Below, piece by piece: positions 16,893 to 26,252 of a stretch of 64,000 nucleotides of DNA. How positions within the stretch are numbered: the stretch's first letter is position 1; the number at the start of each line of letters is the position of its first letter. The stretch is taken from the NCBI RefSeq assembly GCF_022569295.1, contig NZ_JAKFIA010000001.1:1379001-1443000 (forward strand), read 5' to 3'. The stretch comes from Pedomonas mirosovicensis. Lineage in GTDB: Bacteria; Pseudomonadota; Alphaproteobacteria; Sphingomonadales; Sphingomonadaceae. The notes under the pieces are model-generated. The model ran no database searches. It saw only the letters and a list, made by a program, of their open reading frames with translations, and was not told the origin of the DNA. The position numbers and the translations under genes are program-made.

Positions 16893-17879
16893 TCAAGCCT
16901 GGAACGGACGCTCGCGGATCCAGCGGGAGGCGAGCCATTTCTGCCCCTGCGTGACCGGGGTTCCGGCGTGGCGGGAGAGGGGTTCGGGCGCGCCGTTATC
17001 AGTCACGTTGACGAACAGGAGGGCATCGCCCACCCGGCCGCGCCAGCGGAGGTTCAGCTCGGTGAAGGCGGTCTCGCCGCCCGTGTAGCCGTCGTTCAGC
17101 GCGATGAGCAGGGTCTTGATGCGCTGGCCGCTCTCCTGAAGCCGGTCCTCGGGGCGGGCGGCATTGGGCGGCAGGCAGTCGAGATGGGGGCGGTATTCCC
17201 CGCCGGGCGCGTAGGCGAGGATGGCGAGCGGCTCGCCCTGTGCGGCATTGGTGCCGGAGGCGTGCGCGATGCGGCGGTTCACCCACGCAATGATGGAGTC
17301 ATAGAGGGTGGGGCCGAAGTTCATGTTGTGCGCCCGGCGAACGGGGTGGGGGCGGGACTGGCCGGTTTTGGGGTCGAATACCTGGGCGGGCCGCACCTGC
17401 GGCTGGGCGGCGCGCAGCACGTGCTGGCAGATGGCTGAGGGCACGAGGCCGGGCAGGGCGCTGATGCGGGGCGCATCGTGAAGGCTTTCGGGCTCCGGCA
17501 GGGGCGCGTCGCGCAGGGGCCAGAGGTTCACCTCCGCCTGCGCCGATGGGTCGCCGTTTTCCGCCGCGCGACGGGTCCAGCGATCGGCTTCCACCCCGTC
17601 GCCATCCGGGGCTTCCCAGCGCAGCAGGCAGGCGTAAAGCTGCATGGCGGGCGGCAGGCCGCTTTCGGCGGCGTGTCGCGCCATCTCGAGGGCTTTCGTG
17701 GGATCACGGGGAAGGCGGCTGCCGGTCGCCAGCCACTCGGCCACCGCCAGCTGGGCCAGCGGCACGCCGTCTAGAGCTGCTTCCCGCATCAGGGGCACGG
17801 CCTCGCGCGCCGCGCCGCGCTGGAAGGCGGCGAGGGCCGCGTTGACGCGCGGATCGGGAGCTGGCGGCCGGTCTGCCAT
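16893..17879 (-). CDS. 2OG-Fe(II) oxygenase (prolyl 4-hydroxylase type) with Sel1-like N-terminus
   Basis: The protein has 328 residues. The N-terminal third has three Sel1/TPR-like helical repeats (APLAQLAVAEWLATGSRLPRDP is the clearest; about residues 15-115). The C-terminal half is a prolyl 4-hydroxylase-like double-stranded beta-helix domain. It has the metal ligands HLD (in YRPHLDCLPP) and the distal His in SRHAGTPVTQG, with Lys in GQKWLASRWIRER for 2-oxoglutarate. It likely hydroxylates a protein or peptide; the substrate is unknown. It may be co-transcribed with nothing, since the CpdR-like gene ends nine bases upstream of its start. Confidence 0.88.
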   Translation of the reverse strand: MADRPPAPDPRVNAALAAFQRGAAREAVPLMREAALDGVPLAQLAVAEWLATGSRLPRDPTKALEMARHAAESGLPPAMQLYACLLRWEAPDGDGVEADRWTRRAAENGDPSAQAEVNLWPLRDAPLPEPESLHDAPRISALPGLVPSAICQHVLRAAQPQVRPAQVFDPKTGQSRPHPVRRAHNMNFGPTLYDSIIAWVNRRIAHASGTNAAQGEPLAILAYAPGGEYRPHLDCLPPNAARPEDRLQESGQRIKTLLIALNDGYTGGETAFTELNLRWRGRVGDALLFVNVTDNGAPEPLSRHAGTPVTQGQKWLASRWIRERPFQA

Positions 17880-17888
17880 GAATGGGCC

Positions 17889-18266
17889 TCAGGACGCGGA
17901 AGGATTGTGCTTGGACAGGATGCGGTTGACGGCCGTGTTCAGGTCTTCCAGCGAAAAGGGTTTGTCCAGCACGTCGGCGATCAGTTCCTGAAGATTGTAG
18001 GCCCGCTGCCGCTCGTGGGCGTAGCCGGTCATCATCAGCACCGGCATGTCGGGCGCGACGGAGCTGGCCTTCAGCGCCAGCGCGATGCCGTCCATCACCG
18101 GCATGACGATATCGGTGATGAGCAGGTCGAACTGCTCGTGATTGAGGCAGGAGAGCGCCGCGCCGCCATCTCCCACCGATACGACCGTATGACCGAAATG
18201 GGCGAGGCTGCGCTCCACGAACTCGCGGACCGCGGCATTGTCCTCAGCGACGAGGATGCGCGCCAT
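17889..18266 (-). CDS. CpdR-like single-domain response regulator
   Basis: The protein is a 125-residue receiver domain with nothing after it. The acidic pocket (AEDN), phosphoacceptor Asp in LLITDIVMPVMDG, Thr in MMTGYAHE and Lys in LDKPFSLEDL are present. It resembles the cpdR product at 42516 (LLLTDIVMPEMDG, LSKPFHL), so the window has two such paralogues. CpdR in Caulobacter controls ClpXP-dependent proteolysis; whether this copy does is not shown. It ends just before the 2OG oxygenase gene and starts eight bases after the zinc-ribbon gene stop. Confidence 0.85.
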   Translation of the reverse strand: MARILVAEDNAAVREFVERSLAHFGHTVVSVGDGGAALSCLNHEQFDLLITDIVMPVMDGIALALKASSVAPDMPVLMMTGYAHERQRAYNLQELIADVLDKPFSLEDLNTAVNRILSKHNPSAS

Positions 18267-18273
18267 GGAGGCG

Positions 18274-19146
18274 TCAGCCTTCGGTGCCCGTATCTGCGCC
18301 GGTTTCGAAGCCGATACGCAGCTGTCGCGCCGTGCGCGGAAAGTTTTCGACCGTGGTATCGAACATGACCGTCTGACCCCCGTTCAGCACCAGCGTGGGC
18401 GGTGGAAAGACCCAGGAGAACACCACGTTGCCGTTCTCGTCCAGCATGGTGCCCTTGAGGCTGGGAATGCGGACGGTACGGGTGGTGGGGTTCTCGATGG
18501 AGCCGGTGATTTCCTGCGACAGGTTGCCGTTCTCCAGCAGCCGCGCGGGCGGCGGCGGCGGATAGCTGATGCGAAGCACCTGCGCGCCAAGGCTGGCGTC
18601 GTGCGGCACCGGCGTTGCCAGCCCCGCCGCCGCATAGAAGCTGCGGAACATGTCGCTGTGTTCAATCAGCGCGTCCTTCCACAGGAAGACGTTGAGGGCG
18701 AGGACCGCAACGACGCCCGTGCCGATGGCGACCCACTTGACCGGAAAGCGGCGCTTCGGCTTGCGCGAACGCCGGGTCTGGCGGCTCTCATCGGCCTGGA
18801 TGCGCCGGCGCAGGGCGCGGGTGGACCCCTCCATCGGCGCGGGATCCTCGAAGGCGTCCGCCATGGGGGCGGCCTCGTCTCCCAGGCGGGGGATGGGGCC
18901 TTCGGCAAATTTCGGGTAGGCGGGCGCCGCCTCGTCCGCCAGGTCAGGGGCGGCGGACCCGGCCTGCGCCCCGGCCATGGCGTCGGCGGGAGCGCCGACG
19001 GCCTCAAGCTCGCGGGCGGGCGTCTCGGCCGGGTATTCGGTCCAGACGTGCTTGCAGGCAGCGCAGCGCACCGCGCGACCGCCTACGGGGATCGCCGTAT
19101 CGCTGACCAGGTAGCGGGAATTACAGTTCGGACAGGTCAGGATCAT
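18274..19146 (-). CDS. MJ0042-type zinc-ribbon, membrane-anchored protein with DUF3426-like C-terminus
   Basis: The protein has 290 residues from the ATG at 19146. An N-terminal zinc ribbon (CPNCNSRYLV ... VRCAACKHVW, about residues 5-35) is of the MJ0042 finger type. An acidic, Ala/Pro-rich linker and a basic stretch lead to one membrane segment (VKWVAIGTGVVAVLALNVFLW). An extracytoplasmic domain follows, with ITGSIENPTTRTVRIPSLKGTMLDENG, typical of DUF3426. In alphaproteobacteria this gene is usually found beside ftsE, as here (divergent). Function unknown; a link to envelope or division is inferred from context only. Confidence 0.83.
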   Translation of the reverse strand: MILTCPNCNSRYLVSDTAIPVGGRAVRCAACKHVWTEYPAETPARELEAVGAPADAMAGAQAGSAAPDLADEAAPAYPKFAEGPIPRLGDEAAPMADAFEDPAPMEGSTRALRRRIQADESRQTRRSRKPKRRFPVKWVAIGTGVVAVLALNVFLWKDALIEHSDMFRSFYAAAGLATPVPHDASLGAQVLRISYPPPPPARLLENGNLSQEITGSIENPTTRTVRIPSLKGTMLDENGNVVFSWVFPPPTLVLNGGQTVMFDTTVENFPRTARQLRIGFETGADTGTEG

Positions 19147-19441
19147 GCACAGCCGTCGAACAAAAGCCTTGCTCGCCTCTGAGAAGTGGAATGACTGGAG
19201 TTGAACGACGCCCCCAAAATGGATGACCCCCCACAGGGACGACCGGGGCCTCAGCGCCAATATCCACACCTTGACTATGCAGCGCAAGAGAATCGAAGAG
19301 GGCCTGGCTCCGCCGCCGTCCGGCCGTGCTTCGCATGGGATGGTTGCAGCGCCCGGCCATGGAAAGCGCTGCCTCCCCGTTTGCGTTTGGCTGCAACGCG
19401 TGCCAAACAAAGGGCAAGTCTCATCATCCACAGGCGTTGCC

Positions 19442-20176
19442 GTGAATACCGTCGTCCGGTTCGAAAACGTAGGTCTGCGCTATGGCACGGGCGCGGAGGT
19501 GCTGCGCGACATCAGCTTCTCGCTGGAGAAGGGGTCGCTGCACTTCCTGACCGGCCCGAGCGGCGCAGGCAAGACCTCGCTCCTGAAGCTGCTCTACCTT
19601 GCCCAGCGCCCCTCGCGTGGGCTGATCGAGCTGTTCGGGCAGGAAGTGGTATCGATGGCGCGCGAGGGCCTGCCGGCGCTGCGCCGCCGAATCGGCGTGA
19701 TTTTTCAGGATTTTCGCCTGCTGCCGCACCTGACCGCGCTGGAGAACGTTGCCCTGCCGCTGCGGATATCCGGCACGGGCGAGAACGAGGCGCTCAGCCA
19801 CGCCGAGGAAATGCTGACCTGGGTGGGCCTGGCCGACCGGATGAACGCGCGGCCCGCCACGCTTTCGGGCGGCGAGCAGCAGCGCCTCGCCATCGCCCGC
19901 GCGGTGATCGGCCGGCCGGACCTGTTGCTGGCGGACGAGCCCACCGGCAACGTGGACCCGGACATGGCCGGGCGGCTGCTGCACCTGTTCCAGGAGCTGA
20001 ACCGGCTAGGCACCACGCTCTTGATTGCGACTCACGACCAGCACCTGATCGGCATGGCCCAGAACGCGGGCGTGCTGCGGCTGGAGAAGGGCGAGCTGGC
20101 CACCGGCCCCGCCGTCGCCCCGCCGCTAGATGCGCCCGCCGGGCCGCCGCCGCTGACGCGGGGGAGCCTGCTATGA
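19442..20176 (+). CDS. ftsE: Cell division ATP-binding protein FtsE
   Basis: This is the 244-residue ATPase of the FtsEX complex, which regulates peptidoglycan hydrolases at the septum. The GTG start at 19442 gives MNTVVRFENVGLRYG. Walker A GPSGAGKTS, the Q-loop region GVIFQDFRLLPHLTALENVALPL, the signature LSGGEQQRLAIARA and Walker B LLLADEPTGNVDP are all intact. GNVDP is characteristic of FtsE. It overlaps ftsX by four bases. Upstream, 19147-19441 is a divergent promoter region with the zinc-ribbon gene. Confidence 0.95.
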   Translation: MNTVVRFENVGLRYGTGAEVLRDISFSLEKGSLHFLTGPSGAGKTSLLKLLYLAQRPSRGLIELFGQEVVSMAREGLPALRRRIGVIFQDFRLLPHLTALENVALPLRISGTGENEALSHAEEMLTWVGLADRMNARPATLSGGEQQRLAIARAVIGRPDLLLADEPTGNVDPDMAGRLLHLFQELNRLGTTLLIATHDQHLIGMAQNAGVLRLEKGELATGPAVAPPLDAPAGPPPLTRGSLL

Positions 20177-21084
20177 ACGCGCAGGGGCCGGGTATGCAGC
20201 AACAGCGCCGTCACCGCTTCCGCTTCCTGCCGGAGGGGCGCGAATCCCAAGGCGTGCTGCCGTGGGTGATCGCGGTGATGGTCTACCTGATGGTGCTGGC
20301 GGTGGCCGGGGGCATTGGCCTCGTGACCGCGACGCAAGGGTGGAGCGGCGGGCTGGCGCGCAGCTGGACGGTGCAGATCTTGAACGCAGAGCCGGGCGCG
20401 CAGCAGACGGAGGCGCAGGCGGCGGCGCGTTTCCTCAAGGAACAGCCGGGCATCAGCAACGTCGCCGTGCTGCCGGAGCGGGAAGCGCGGGCGCTGCTGG
20501 AGCCGTGGCTCGGCGAGAGCGCGCAGAGCGGCGAGCTGCCGGTGCCCGCGCTCATCGAGGTGACGCTGGCCGCCGACGCCGAGGTGGACTCCGCCGCCGT
20601 GGAGGAGGCTCTGAAGGCGCATGCGCCCTCCGCCAGCATCGACAACCACGAGGAGTGGCTGGGCCAGCTGACCGTGTTCGCGCGCGGGCTGGAAGGGCTC
20701 GCCTATCTGATCGTGGGGCTGATGGCGCTGGCAACGGTCGCCATCGTCACCTTCAGCACCCGCGCCGGGCTTTCCAGCCACCACGGCACCATCGAGATTC
20801 TGCACCTGATGGGCGCAGAGGACCGGCAGATCGCCCGCGAGTTCCAGTGGCGCTACCTGGCGCACGGCCTCAAGGGTAGCATCGTTGGCGCGGGGCTCGG
20901 CATCGGCACGGTGCTGGCCATCGGCGCGATGGCGCGGCGGCTCGGCACCGAGGGGATTCTGGGCTCGATGAGCTTCGGCCCCGGCGCCTGGATGCTGCTG
21001 GCCGCGCTGCCGCTGCTGGTGGCGCTGCTGACCATGGTGACGGCGCGGTGGACCGTCCATCGCGCGCTGGCGGAGTTCCTTTGA
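20173..21084 (+). CDS. ftsX: Cell division protein FtsX
   Basis: The protein has 303 residues with the FtsX layout: a cytosolic N-terminus, a first membrane segment (VIAVMVYLMVLAVAGGIGLV), a large extracytoplasmic domain (about residues 60-165) and three further membrane segments at the end. The motif ILHLMGAEDRQIAREFQWRY lies in the conserved intracellular loop. It pairs with the overlapping ftsE to form the septal ABC complex. Confidence 0.93.
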   Translation: MNAQGPGMQQQRRHRFRFLPEGRESQGVLPWVIAVMVYLMVLAVAGGIGLVTATQGWSGGLARSWTVQILNAEPGAQQTEAQAAARFLKEQPGISNVAVLPEREARALLEPWLGESAQSGELPVPALIEVTLAADAEVDSAAVEEALKAHAPSASIDNHEEWLGQLTVFARGLEGLAYLIVGLMALATVAIVTFSTRAGLSSHHGTIEILHLMGAEDRQIAREFQWRYLAHGLKGSIVGAGLGIGTVLAIGAMARRLGTEGILGSMSFGPGAWMLLAALPLLVALLTMVTARWTVHRALAEFL

Positions 21085-21088
21085 TCCC

Positions 21089-21634
21089 GTGCGCTTCCTG
21101 TTGAAGATCCTCGTGGCGCTTGTCGTGCTGTGGACCATGGGTTTCCTGTGGTTCTGGCTCACCTTGCCCAAGCCGGTGAACAGCGCCGCTCACACCGATG
21201 GCATCGTGGCGCTGACCGGCGGCGAGGGACGGCTGGCCTCGGCCATAGAGCTGCTGGAGCAGGGGCTGGCGCGGCGGGTGCTGATTACCGGCGTGCATCC
21301 CACCACCGGCAAGCGGCTGCTGGCCGTGCAGCTGGGGGTGCGCCAGGAGGTGATGGACTGTTGCGTCGATATCGAGCATGAAGCGGGCAATACGGTCGGC
21401 AACGCCCGCGCGGCGGCCCTGTGGGTGCGGCAGCAGAAGATCAGGTCGGTCCGGCTGGTGACATCCGACTACCACATGCCGCGGGCGCTGGTGGAGTTCC
21501 GCGCGGCCCTGCCGGACGTGGAAATCCTGCCCAGCCCGGTGGCGGGGCCGATCAACTTTACCGGCCTTGTCGGCGAATATGTGAAGTACAGCGTCCGGCT
21601 GGTCAGCATCCGCTTCGATGGAGCCCCGATTTGA
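21089..21634 (+). CDS. YdcF/SanA-like DUF218 protein
   Basis: The protein has 181 residues with one N-terminal membrane segment (FLLKILVALVVLWTMGFLWFWL) and a DUF218 domain. The conserved strands are VALTGGEGRLASAIELL, RRVLITGV and VRLVTSDYHMPRALVEF. Members such as SanA, ElyC and YdcF affect envelope integrity in enterobacteria. The GTG start lies four bases after ftsX, and the end overlaps the next gene's start by four bases, so it belongs to the same transcription unit. Confidence 0.88.
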   Translation: MRFLLKILVALVVLWTMGFLWFWLTLPKPVNSAAHTDGIVALTGGEGRLASAIELLEQGLARRVLITGVHPTTGKRLLAVQLGVRQEVMDCCVDIEHEAGNTVGNARAAALWVRQQKIRSVRLVTSDYHMPRALVEFRAALPDVEILPSPVAGPINFTGLVGEYVKYSVRLVSIRFDGAPI

Positions 21635-22341
21635 CTTTCCTGCGGTCCGTTCTCCTGAACATCTTCATCCTCTTGTGGACGCCGCTCGTCGGCGTGCCGG
21701 GGATCGTGCTGGTGTGGTTCAACCGCCGCAAGGTCAAGTGCGTTACCACCCTGTGGGCGCGAGGCGTGGTCTGCGCCGCGCAAAAGCTGACCGGCATCCG
21801 CTACCAGGTGCTGGGGCGGGAGCACCTGCCGCAGCAGGGCTCGTACATCTTCGCCTGTAAGCACCAGAGCGCCTGGGAGACCATTTCCATCCTGATGCTG
21901 CTGGACAACCCGGCCATCGTGCTGAAGCAGGAGCTGCTGAAGCTGCCCGTTTTCGGCTGGTATGCCCGGCACAGCGGCATGATCCCGGTGGACCGGAGCG
22001 GGTCATCGAAGGCGCTGCGGACCATGCTGCGCGCGGCGGAAGAGGCCAAGGCGCAGGGGCGGCCGATCGTGATTTTCCCGGAAGGCACGCGGTCCGCGCC
22101 CGGCACCCGGCCCGAGCTGCACCCCGGCATGGCCGGGCTCTACGCCTTCCTCAACCTGCCGCTGGTGCCCGCCGCCCTCAACTCGGGGCTGGTGTGGGGG
22201 CGGGAGAGTTTCACGAAATATCCCGGCATGATTACGGTGCAGATTCACCCGGCCATCGCGCCGGGCCTGTCCCGCGCGGACATGACGGCGCGGGTTCATG
22301 CCGCCATCAACAGTCTCGAAGAAGAAGGATCATCGCTGTGA
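21631..22341 (+). CDS. plsC: 1-acyl-sn-glycerol-3-phosphate acyltransferase
   Basis: The protein has 236 residues. It acylates lysophosphatidic acid to phosphatidic acid at the inner membrane. An N-terminal hydrophobic segment is followed by the acyltransferase motifs: KHQSAWET in place of the textbook NHxxxxD (the catalytic His is kept and Glu occupies the acidic position, a form common in this group), then FPEGTRSAPGT. The TTG start at 21631 overlaps the upstream stop. The end overlaps the DUF2125 gene. Confidence 0.92.
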   Translation: MTFLRSVLLNIFILLWTPLVGVPGIVLVWFNRRKVKCVTTLWARGVVCAAQKLTGIRYQVLGREHLPQQGSYIFACKHQSAWETISILMLLDNPAIVLKQELLKLPVFGWYARHSGMIPVDRSGSSKALRTMLRAAEEAKAQGRPIVIFPEGTRSAPGTRPELHPGMAGLYAFLNLPLVPAALNSGLVWGRESFTKYPGMITVQIHPAIAPGLSRADMTARVHAAINSLEEEGSSL

Positions 22342-23417
22342 GTGCGCCGTTTGGGAGCTCGCTGTTCGCGCCCCGTTACCGTCCGTTCTGGCTGCTGGGC
22401 GTCGTCGTCCTGGCGCTGATCGCCTATGCCATCTACTGGTTCGCGCGGCTGGCCGAGTTCAAGGAAACCGTGCAGGCGCTGGCGGGCGGCCGGGGGCCGG
22501 TGGACGTGGTGGCCGAGGATATCTCCTACGGCGGCTTTCCCTACCGGCTGTCCGCCACCTTCACCAACGTGACCGTGAAGCGGGCGGGCAAGGACTACAC
22601 CTTGACCGTGACCGCGCCCGAACTGGTGATCGAGCGCCAGCCGTGGCGGGGCACCTTGCATCTGGGCTTCTTCCAGACCCCGAAGCTGACGCTGGCGGCC
22701 CCGGCGCTGGCGGGCGGCGTGCAGCTCACCGGCACGGGCACCGAGGGGCGGTTCAGCCTGTTCCTGAAGAACGGAAACGTTGAGCGCCTCTCGACGGTGC
22801 TGGACAATGCGCGCATCAGCGGCGGCCCGTGGCTGGAGACGCCGCTGGTAGCTGAGAAGCTGGAGTTGCACGGCCGCGAGGTGGCGGCGATGCGGGCTCG
22901 CCAGCCGCTTCCCAATGCCGGGGAGCAGGCCGAGGGGCCGGGCGCATCCCCGACGCCGCCGACGTTCCTCGAGGTGATCGTCAACGGCGAGAAGGTTCAG
23001 TGGGGCGAGGGCGAGCCGCTGACCCTGATGGCGAGCCTTGGCATCACCGGCGAGCCGCAGGCGGACGCGATCGGCCAGTCCTATCTGGATGCATGGCGGG
23101 ATGCCGGCGGGACGCTGGAGGTGCACAGCCTCACCCTGACGGCGGGCAAGGACGACCTCGTGATCGCCAAGGCAACCTTGGCGCTCGACGACCAGCGCCA
23201 GCTGCTGGCAGGCGGCACGCTGACGACGCCGTGCCCGGCGATGCTGGCTGGGCTGTTCGGCCAGACGCTGGAAGGCGCGCCCGAGGGCCGGGTTCAGGGC
23301 CTGATCTCGCTGCCTTTCCAGGCGCGGGACGGCAAGCTCACTCTGTCCCAGCCGCAGACGGAGTGGCCGTCTCCCGCCCGAAATCGGGACGCGCGGTGTC
23401 CTGACCTGCGTCGATGA
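22338..23417 (+). CDS. DUF2125 domain protein
   Basis: The protein has 359 residues from the GTG at 22338, which overlaps the plsC stop. One N-terminal membrane segment (FWLLGVVVLALIAYAIYWFAR) is followed by an AsmA-like beta-rich region (ISYGGFPYRLSATFTNVTV, LTVTAPELVIERQPWRG), the pattern of DUF2125 periplasmic proteins. Function unknown. The last about 20 residues (TEWPSPARNRDARCPDLRR) do not look like the family and overlap tyrA on the other strand by 80 bases. A frameshift near 23340 is possible but I could not demonstrate it. Confidence 0.8.
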   Translation: MSAPFGSSLFAPRYRPFWLLGVVVLALIAYAIYWFARLAEFKETVQALAGGRGPVDVVAEDISYGGFPYRLSATFTNVTVKRAGKDYTLTVTAPELVIERQPWRGTLHLGFFQTPKLTLAAPALAGGVQLTGTGTEGRFSLFLKNGNVERLSTVLDNARISGGPWLETPLVAEKLELHGREVAAMRARQPLPNAGEQAEGPGASPTPPTFLEVIVNGEKVQWGEGEPLTLMASLGITGEPQADAIGQSYLDAWRDAGGTLEVHSLTLTAGKDDLVIAKATLALDDQRQLLAGGTLTTPCPAMLAGLFGQTLEGAPEGRVQGLISLPFQARDGKLTLSQPQTEWPSPARNRDARCPDLRR

Positions 23418-24288
23418 TGGTGCGCCGGATGTGGCGCGTCCGGCTGAACAGGTTGAACAGCGCGTCGCCGTCTCCCCAGCGGATGGCGCGCTGAAGCGCC
23501 GTCAGGTCCTCGTTGAAGCGCTGGAGGATTTCCAAGACCGCCTCGCGGTTGTTGAGGAACACGTCGCGCCACATGGTGGGGTCCGAGGCCGCGATGCGGG
23601 TGAAATCACGAAAGCCACCCGCCGAGAACTTGATGACTTCCGATTCCGTCACCTGCTCCAGATCGGACGCGGTGCCGACGATGGTGTAGGCGATGAGGTG
23701 GGGAATGTGGGACGTGACCGCCAGCACCCGGTCGTGGTGCTGGGCGTCCATCACCTCGACGTTCGAGCCCAGAGCCGTCCAGAAGTCACACACACGGGCA
23801 ACGGCTGTCTCATCCGCGCCTTCGGGCGGGGTGACGATGCACCAGCGGCCCTTGAACAGGGTGGCGAAGCCCGCATCCGGCCCAGAGTTTTCCGTGCCCG
23901 CCACCGGGTGGGCGGGGACGAGGTGGCACTGCTCCGGCAGGTGTGGCGCGACGGCGGCGATGGCCGAGCCCTTGGTGGAGCCCACGTCCGACACGATGGC
24001 GCCCGGCTTGAGGTGCGGGGCCATGGCCTGCGCGATGCCCTCGAACGTGCCGACCGGCGTGCAGAGGATGACGCAGTCGCTATCGGCCACCGCTGCTTCC
24101 AGGGTTTCGGCAACGGTGTCGGCCAGCCCGAGTTCGCGCACGCGGTCGCGCACGGCCTCGCTCGCGTCATAGGCGGTGACGTGGGTGGAAAGCCCCACGG
24201 CCTTCACCGCGCGGGCGATGGAGCCGCCGATGAGGCCGAGACCGATGATGGTGAGGTGATTGAAACTCTGGGACTGGGGTACGCTCAC
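23338..24288 (-). CDS. tyrA: Prephenate/arogenate dehydrogenase family protein
   Basis: The protein has 316 residues from the GTG at 24288. It oxidatively decarboxylates prephenate or arogenate for tyrosine synthesis. An N-terminal Rossmann motif (TIIGLGLIGGSIARAVKAVG) binds NAD(P), and the family signature regions DVGSTKGSAIAAVAPHLP, VPAHPVAGTENSGPDAG and HHDRVLAVTSHIPHLIAY are present. The start overlaps the hisC stop by four bases. The frame continues upstream into hisC but that part is a shadow. Confidence 0.93.
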   Translation of the reverse strand: MSVPQSQSFNHLTIIGLGLIGGSIARAVKAVGLSTHVTAYDASEAVRDRVRELGLADTVAETLEAAVADSDCVILCTPVGTFEGIAQAMAPHLKPGAIVSDVGSTKGSAIAAVAPHLPEQCHLVPAHPVAGTENSGPDAGFATLFKGRWCIVTPPEGADETAVARVCDFWTALGSNVEVMDAQHHDRVLAVTSHIPHLIAYTIVGTASDLEQVTESEVIKFSAGGFRDFTRIAASDPTMWRDVFLNNREAVLEILQRFNEDLTALQRAIRWGDGDALFNLFSRTRHIRRTIIDAGQDTARPDFGRETATPSAAGTE

Positions 24289-25400
24289 GATGCTTGTCTT
24301 TCCGCCTGTGCGCTGCGGATGAAGGCAGCCAGCGCCGCGATCACGCCGCGATTTTCCTCTTCCGTGCCGACGGTCAGACGCAGGCAATCCGGCAGGCCCT
24401 GGCCGGGCAGCCAGCGCAGGATGTATCCGGCTTCCTGAAGGGCGAGGTTGGCGGCTTCCGCCGTGATGCCGTCGCTTTCCGGGAAGCGGATGAGAAGGAA
24501 GTTGCACTGGGAGGGCACGACATGGAGGCCCAGCGCCTCGATCTCCGCCTGCAGCCACGGCAGCCACTGGTTGTTGTGGGCGCGGGCCCGCTCGATCCAC
24601 GCCTGGTCCTCCAGCGCCGCGACCGCCCCGGCAAGGCCGGCGGAGGTGACGTTGAAGGGGCCGCGCACCTTGTGCAGCGTCTCGATGATGTGCGCCGGGC
24701 CATAGCACCAGCCGATGCGCTCCGCCGCCAGCCCGTAGATCTTGGAGAAGGTGCGGGTGGTGACGACGTTGGGCGCGGTGCGGGCGAGCTTGAGGCCGGA
24801 TTCGTAATCGGGTGCGGTCACATACTCGGCATAGGCCGCGTCCAGCACCAGAATGACATCCGAGGGCAGCCCGGCGTGCAGGCGGTTGATCTCGCTTTCG
24901 GCCAAATAGGTGCCGGTGGGGTTGTTGGGGTTGGCGAGGTAGAGAATGCGCGTGCGCGGCGTGACGGCGGCCAGCAGGGCGTCAACGTCCGCCGTGTAGT
25001 CGCGGTCCGCCACTTCCACCAGCGTTGCGCCCATGCGCTGGGCGGCGATGGGGTAGACCATGAAGCCATGGCGCACGAACATCACCTCGTCGTCCGCGCT
25101 GCAATAGGCGTGGGCGAGGAGATGCAGGGCTTCATCGGAGCCGGTGCCGCACATGATGCGCTCCGCCTCGATGCCGTGATGGCGGGCAACCGCCTCGCGC
25201 AGCACCGTCGCGCCGCCGTCCGGGTATCGATGCGCGCTCAGGCAGGCCGCCTGCATGGCGGCGACCGCCTTGGGGCTGGGGCCCAGCGGGGACTCGTTGG
25301 CCGACAGCTTGGCGGCCGGACGTCCGCTCGGCGTCGTGGCCTTGCCCGGTATGTAAGGGGCGATTGCGCTGATCCAGGGCTTCGGCTGCGGGAGCGACAT
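24285..25400 (-). CDS. hisC: Histidinol-phosphate aminotransferase
   Basis: This PLP class I/II aminotransferase has 371 residues from the ATG at 25400, placed by GGAGG upstream. Landmarks are ANESPLGPSPKAVAAM, the substrate loop NPNNPTGTYL, DAAYAEYV and the PLP lysine in TRTFSKIYGLAAERIGW. Next to tyrA it could also act on prephenate or aromatic substrates, as in other alphaproteobacteria with this gene pair. Confidence 0.92.
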   Translation of the reverse strand: MSLPQPKPWISAIAPYIPGKATTPSGRPAAKLSANESPLGPSPKAVAAMQAACLSAHRYPDGGATVLREAVARHHGIEAERIMCGTGSDEALHLLAHAYCSADDEVMFVRHGFMVYPIAAQRMGATLVEVADRDYTADVDALLAAVTPRTRILYLANPNNPTGTYLAESEINRLHAGLPSDVILVLDAAYAEYVTAPDYESGLKLARTAPNVVTTRTFSKIYGLAAERIGWCYGPAHIIETLHKVRGPFNVTSAGLAGAVAALEDQAWIERARAHNNQWLPWLQAEIEALGLHVVPSQCNFLLIRFPESDGITAEAANLALQEAGYILRWLPGQGLPDCLRLTVGTEEENRGVIAALAAFIRSAQAERQAS

Positions 25401-25474
25401 GATACCTCCATCGGTTCGCCGCGGACCCATACGCCCTGTACACTACAGTTGACAAGAACTTGCCCGCGTGAGCG

Positions 25475-26197
25475 TCACCCGGACGCGGGAAAGGCCGCCT
25501 GCCGCTTGGCCTGACGCAGCGCCGCCGGAACCGGGGCAGCAGGGGCGAGGCCATCCGTTTTCTCAGCGAGCACGATATGGACGCCGCCGAGGTTGGGCGC
25601 GATGGCACAGGCGGTGCGCTCCAGCGGCATCAGCCAGGTGACGGGCGGCATCACCAGCGCCGTCTGCCACGACAGGGGCTGGAACAGGCTGTCCTGCAAG
25701 AGGGATTGAAGCTGGCCCCGGCCATAGGGGCGGCCGTTGCCGAAGGGCGTCTTCTCGAAATGCGCCCACAGGCCGGACCGGTTGGCGGCGACCAGCAGCA
25801 GGCGGCCATTGGGCGCGAGAACCCGCCAGATTTCCCGAAGCAGGCGGCGGGCGGGATCAACGAACTCCAGCCCGTGGATGACGACCACCTGATCGAACAG
25901 GGCGTCCGCAAAGGGCATGGCGGTTTCATCCGCCAGCAACGCCCGGTTGGGCACCGGCTGACCGGAGAGAGGCCGGGGCCAGCGCATGACGCCCTGCCGC
26001 GCGGGCATGAGGAGGACGAGCCGTTCCGGCTTGTCCTCCAGCCCGTCGAGGAAGGGGCCGCAATAGCCCAGCCCCAGCACCCGGTCGGTTCCGCGTTGGG
26101 CGAGGAGCGGCGTCAGTTTGCGCCGCACCTCGCGCACGGCGCGGCGGCCGAGCGCGGTGGCGTAGAAGCCAGAGATTTCCTCAACACTGGGGCGCAT
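25475..26197 (-). CDS. Class I SAM-dependent methyltransferase
   Basis: The protein has 240 residues. The SAM-binding motif I is weak (DRVLGLGYCGPFL, where E/DxGxGxG is usual). The later motifs ADETAMPFADALFDQVVVIHGLEFV and LREIWRVLAPNGRLLLVAANRSGLWAHFE are typical of the methyltransf_11 fold. The substrate is unknown. A gene of this type commonly sits beside hisC-tyrA in sphingomonads. The C-terminus after LAEKTDG is low complexity. Confidence 0.82.
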   Translation of the reverse strand: MRPSVEEISGFYATALGRRAVREVRRKLTPLLAQRGTDRVLGLGYCGPFLDGLEDKPERLVLLMPARQGVMRWPRPLSGQPVPNRALLADETAMPFADALFDQVVVIHGLEFVDPARRLLREIWRVLAPNGRLLLVAANRSGLWAHFEKTPFGNGRPYGRGQLQSLLQDSLFQPLSWQTALVMPPVTWLMPLERTACAIAPNLGGVHIVLAEKTDGLAPAAPVPAALRQAKRQAAFPASG

Positions 26198-26252
26198 GGC
26201 GTCATGCTAACGTGGGTGTGTGAAGCCGAAAAGACGAGACGGGCGGGCGCGT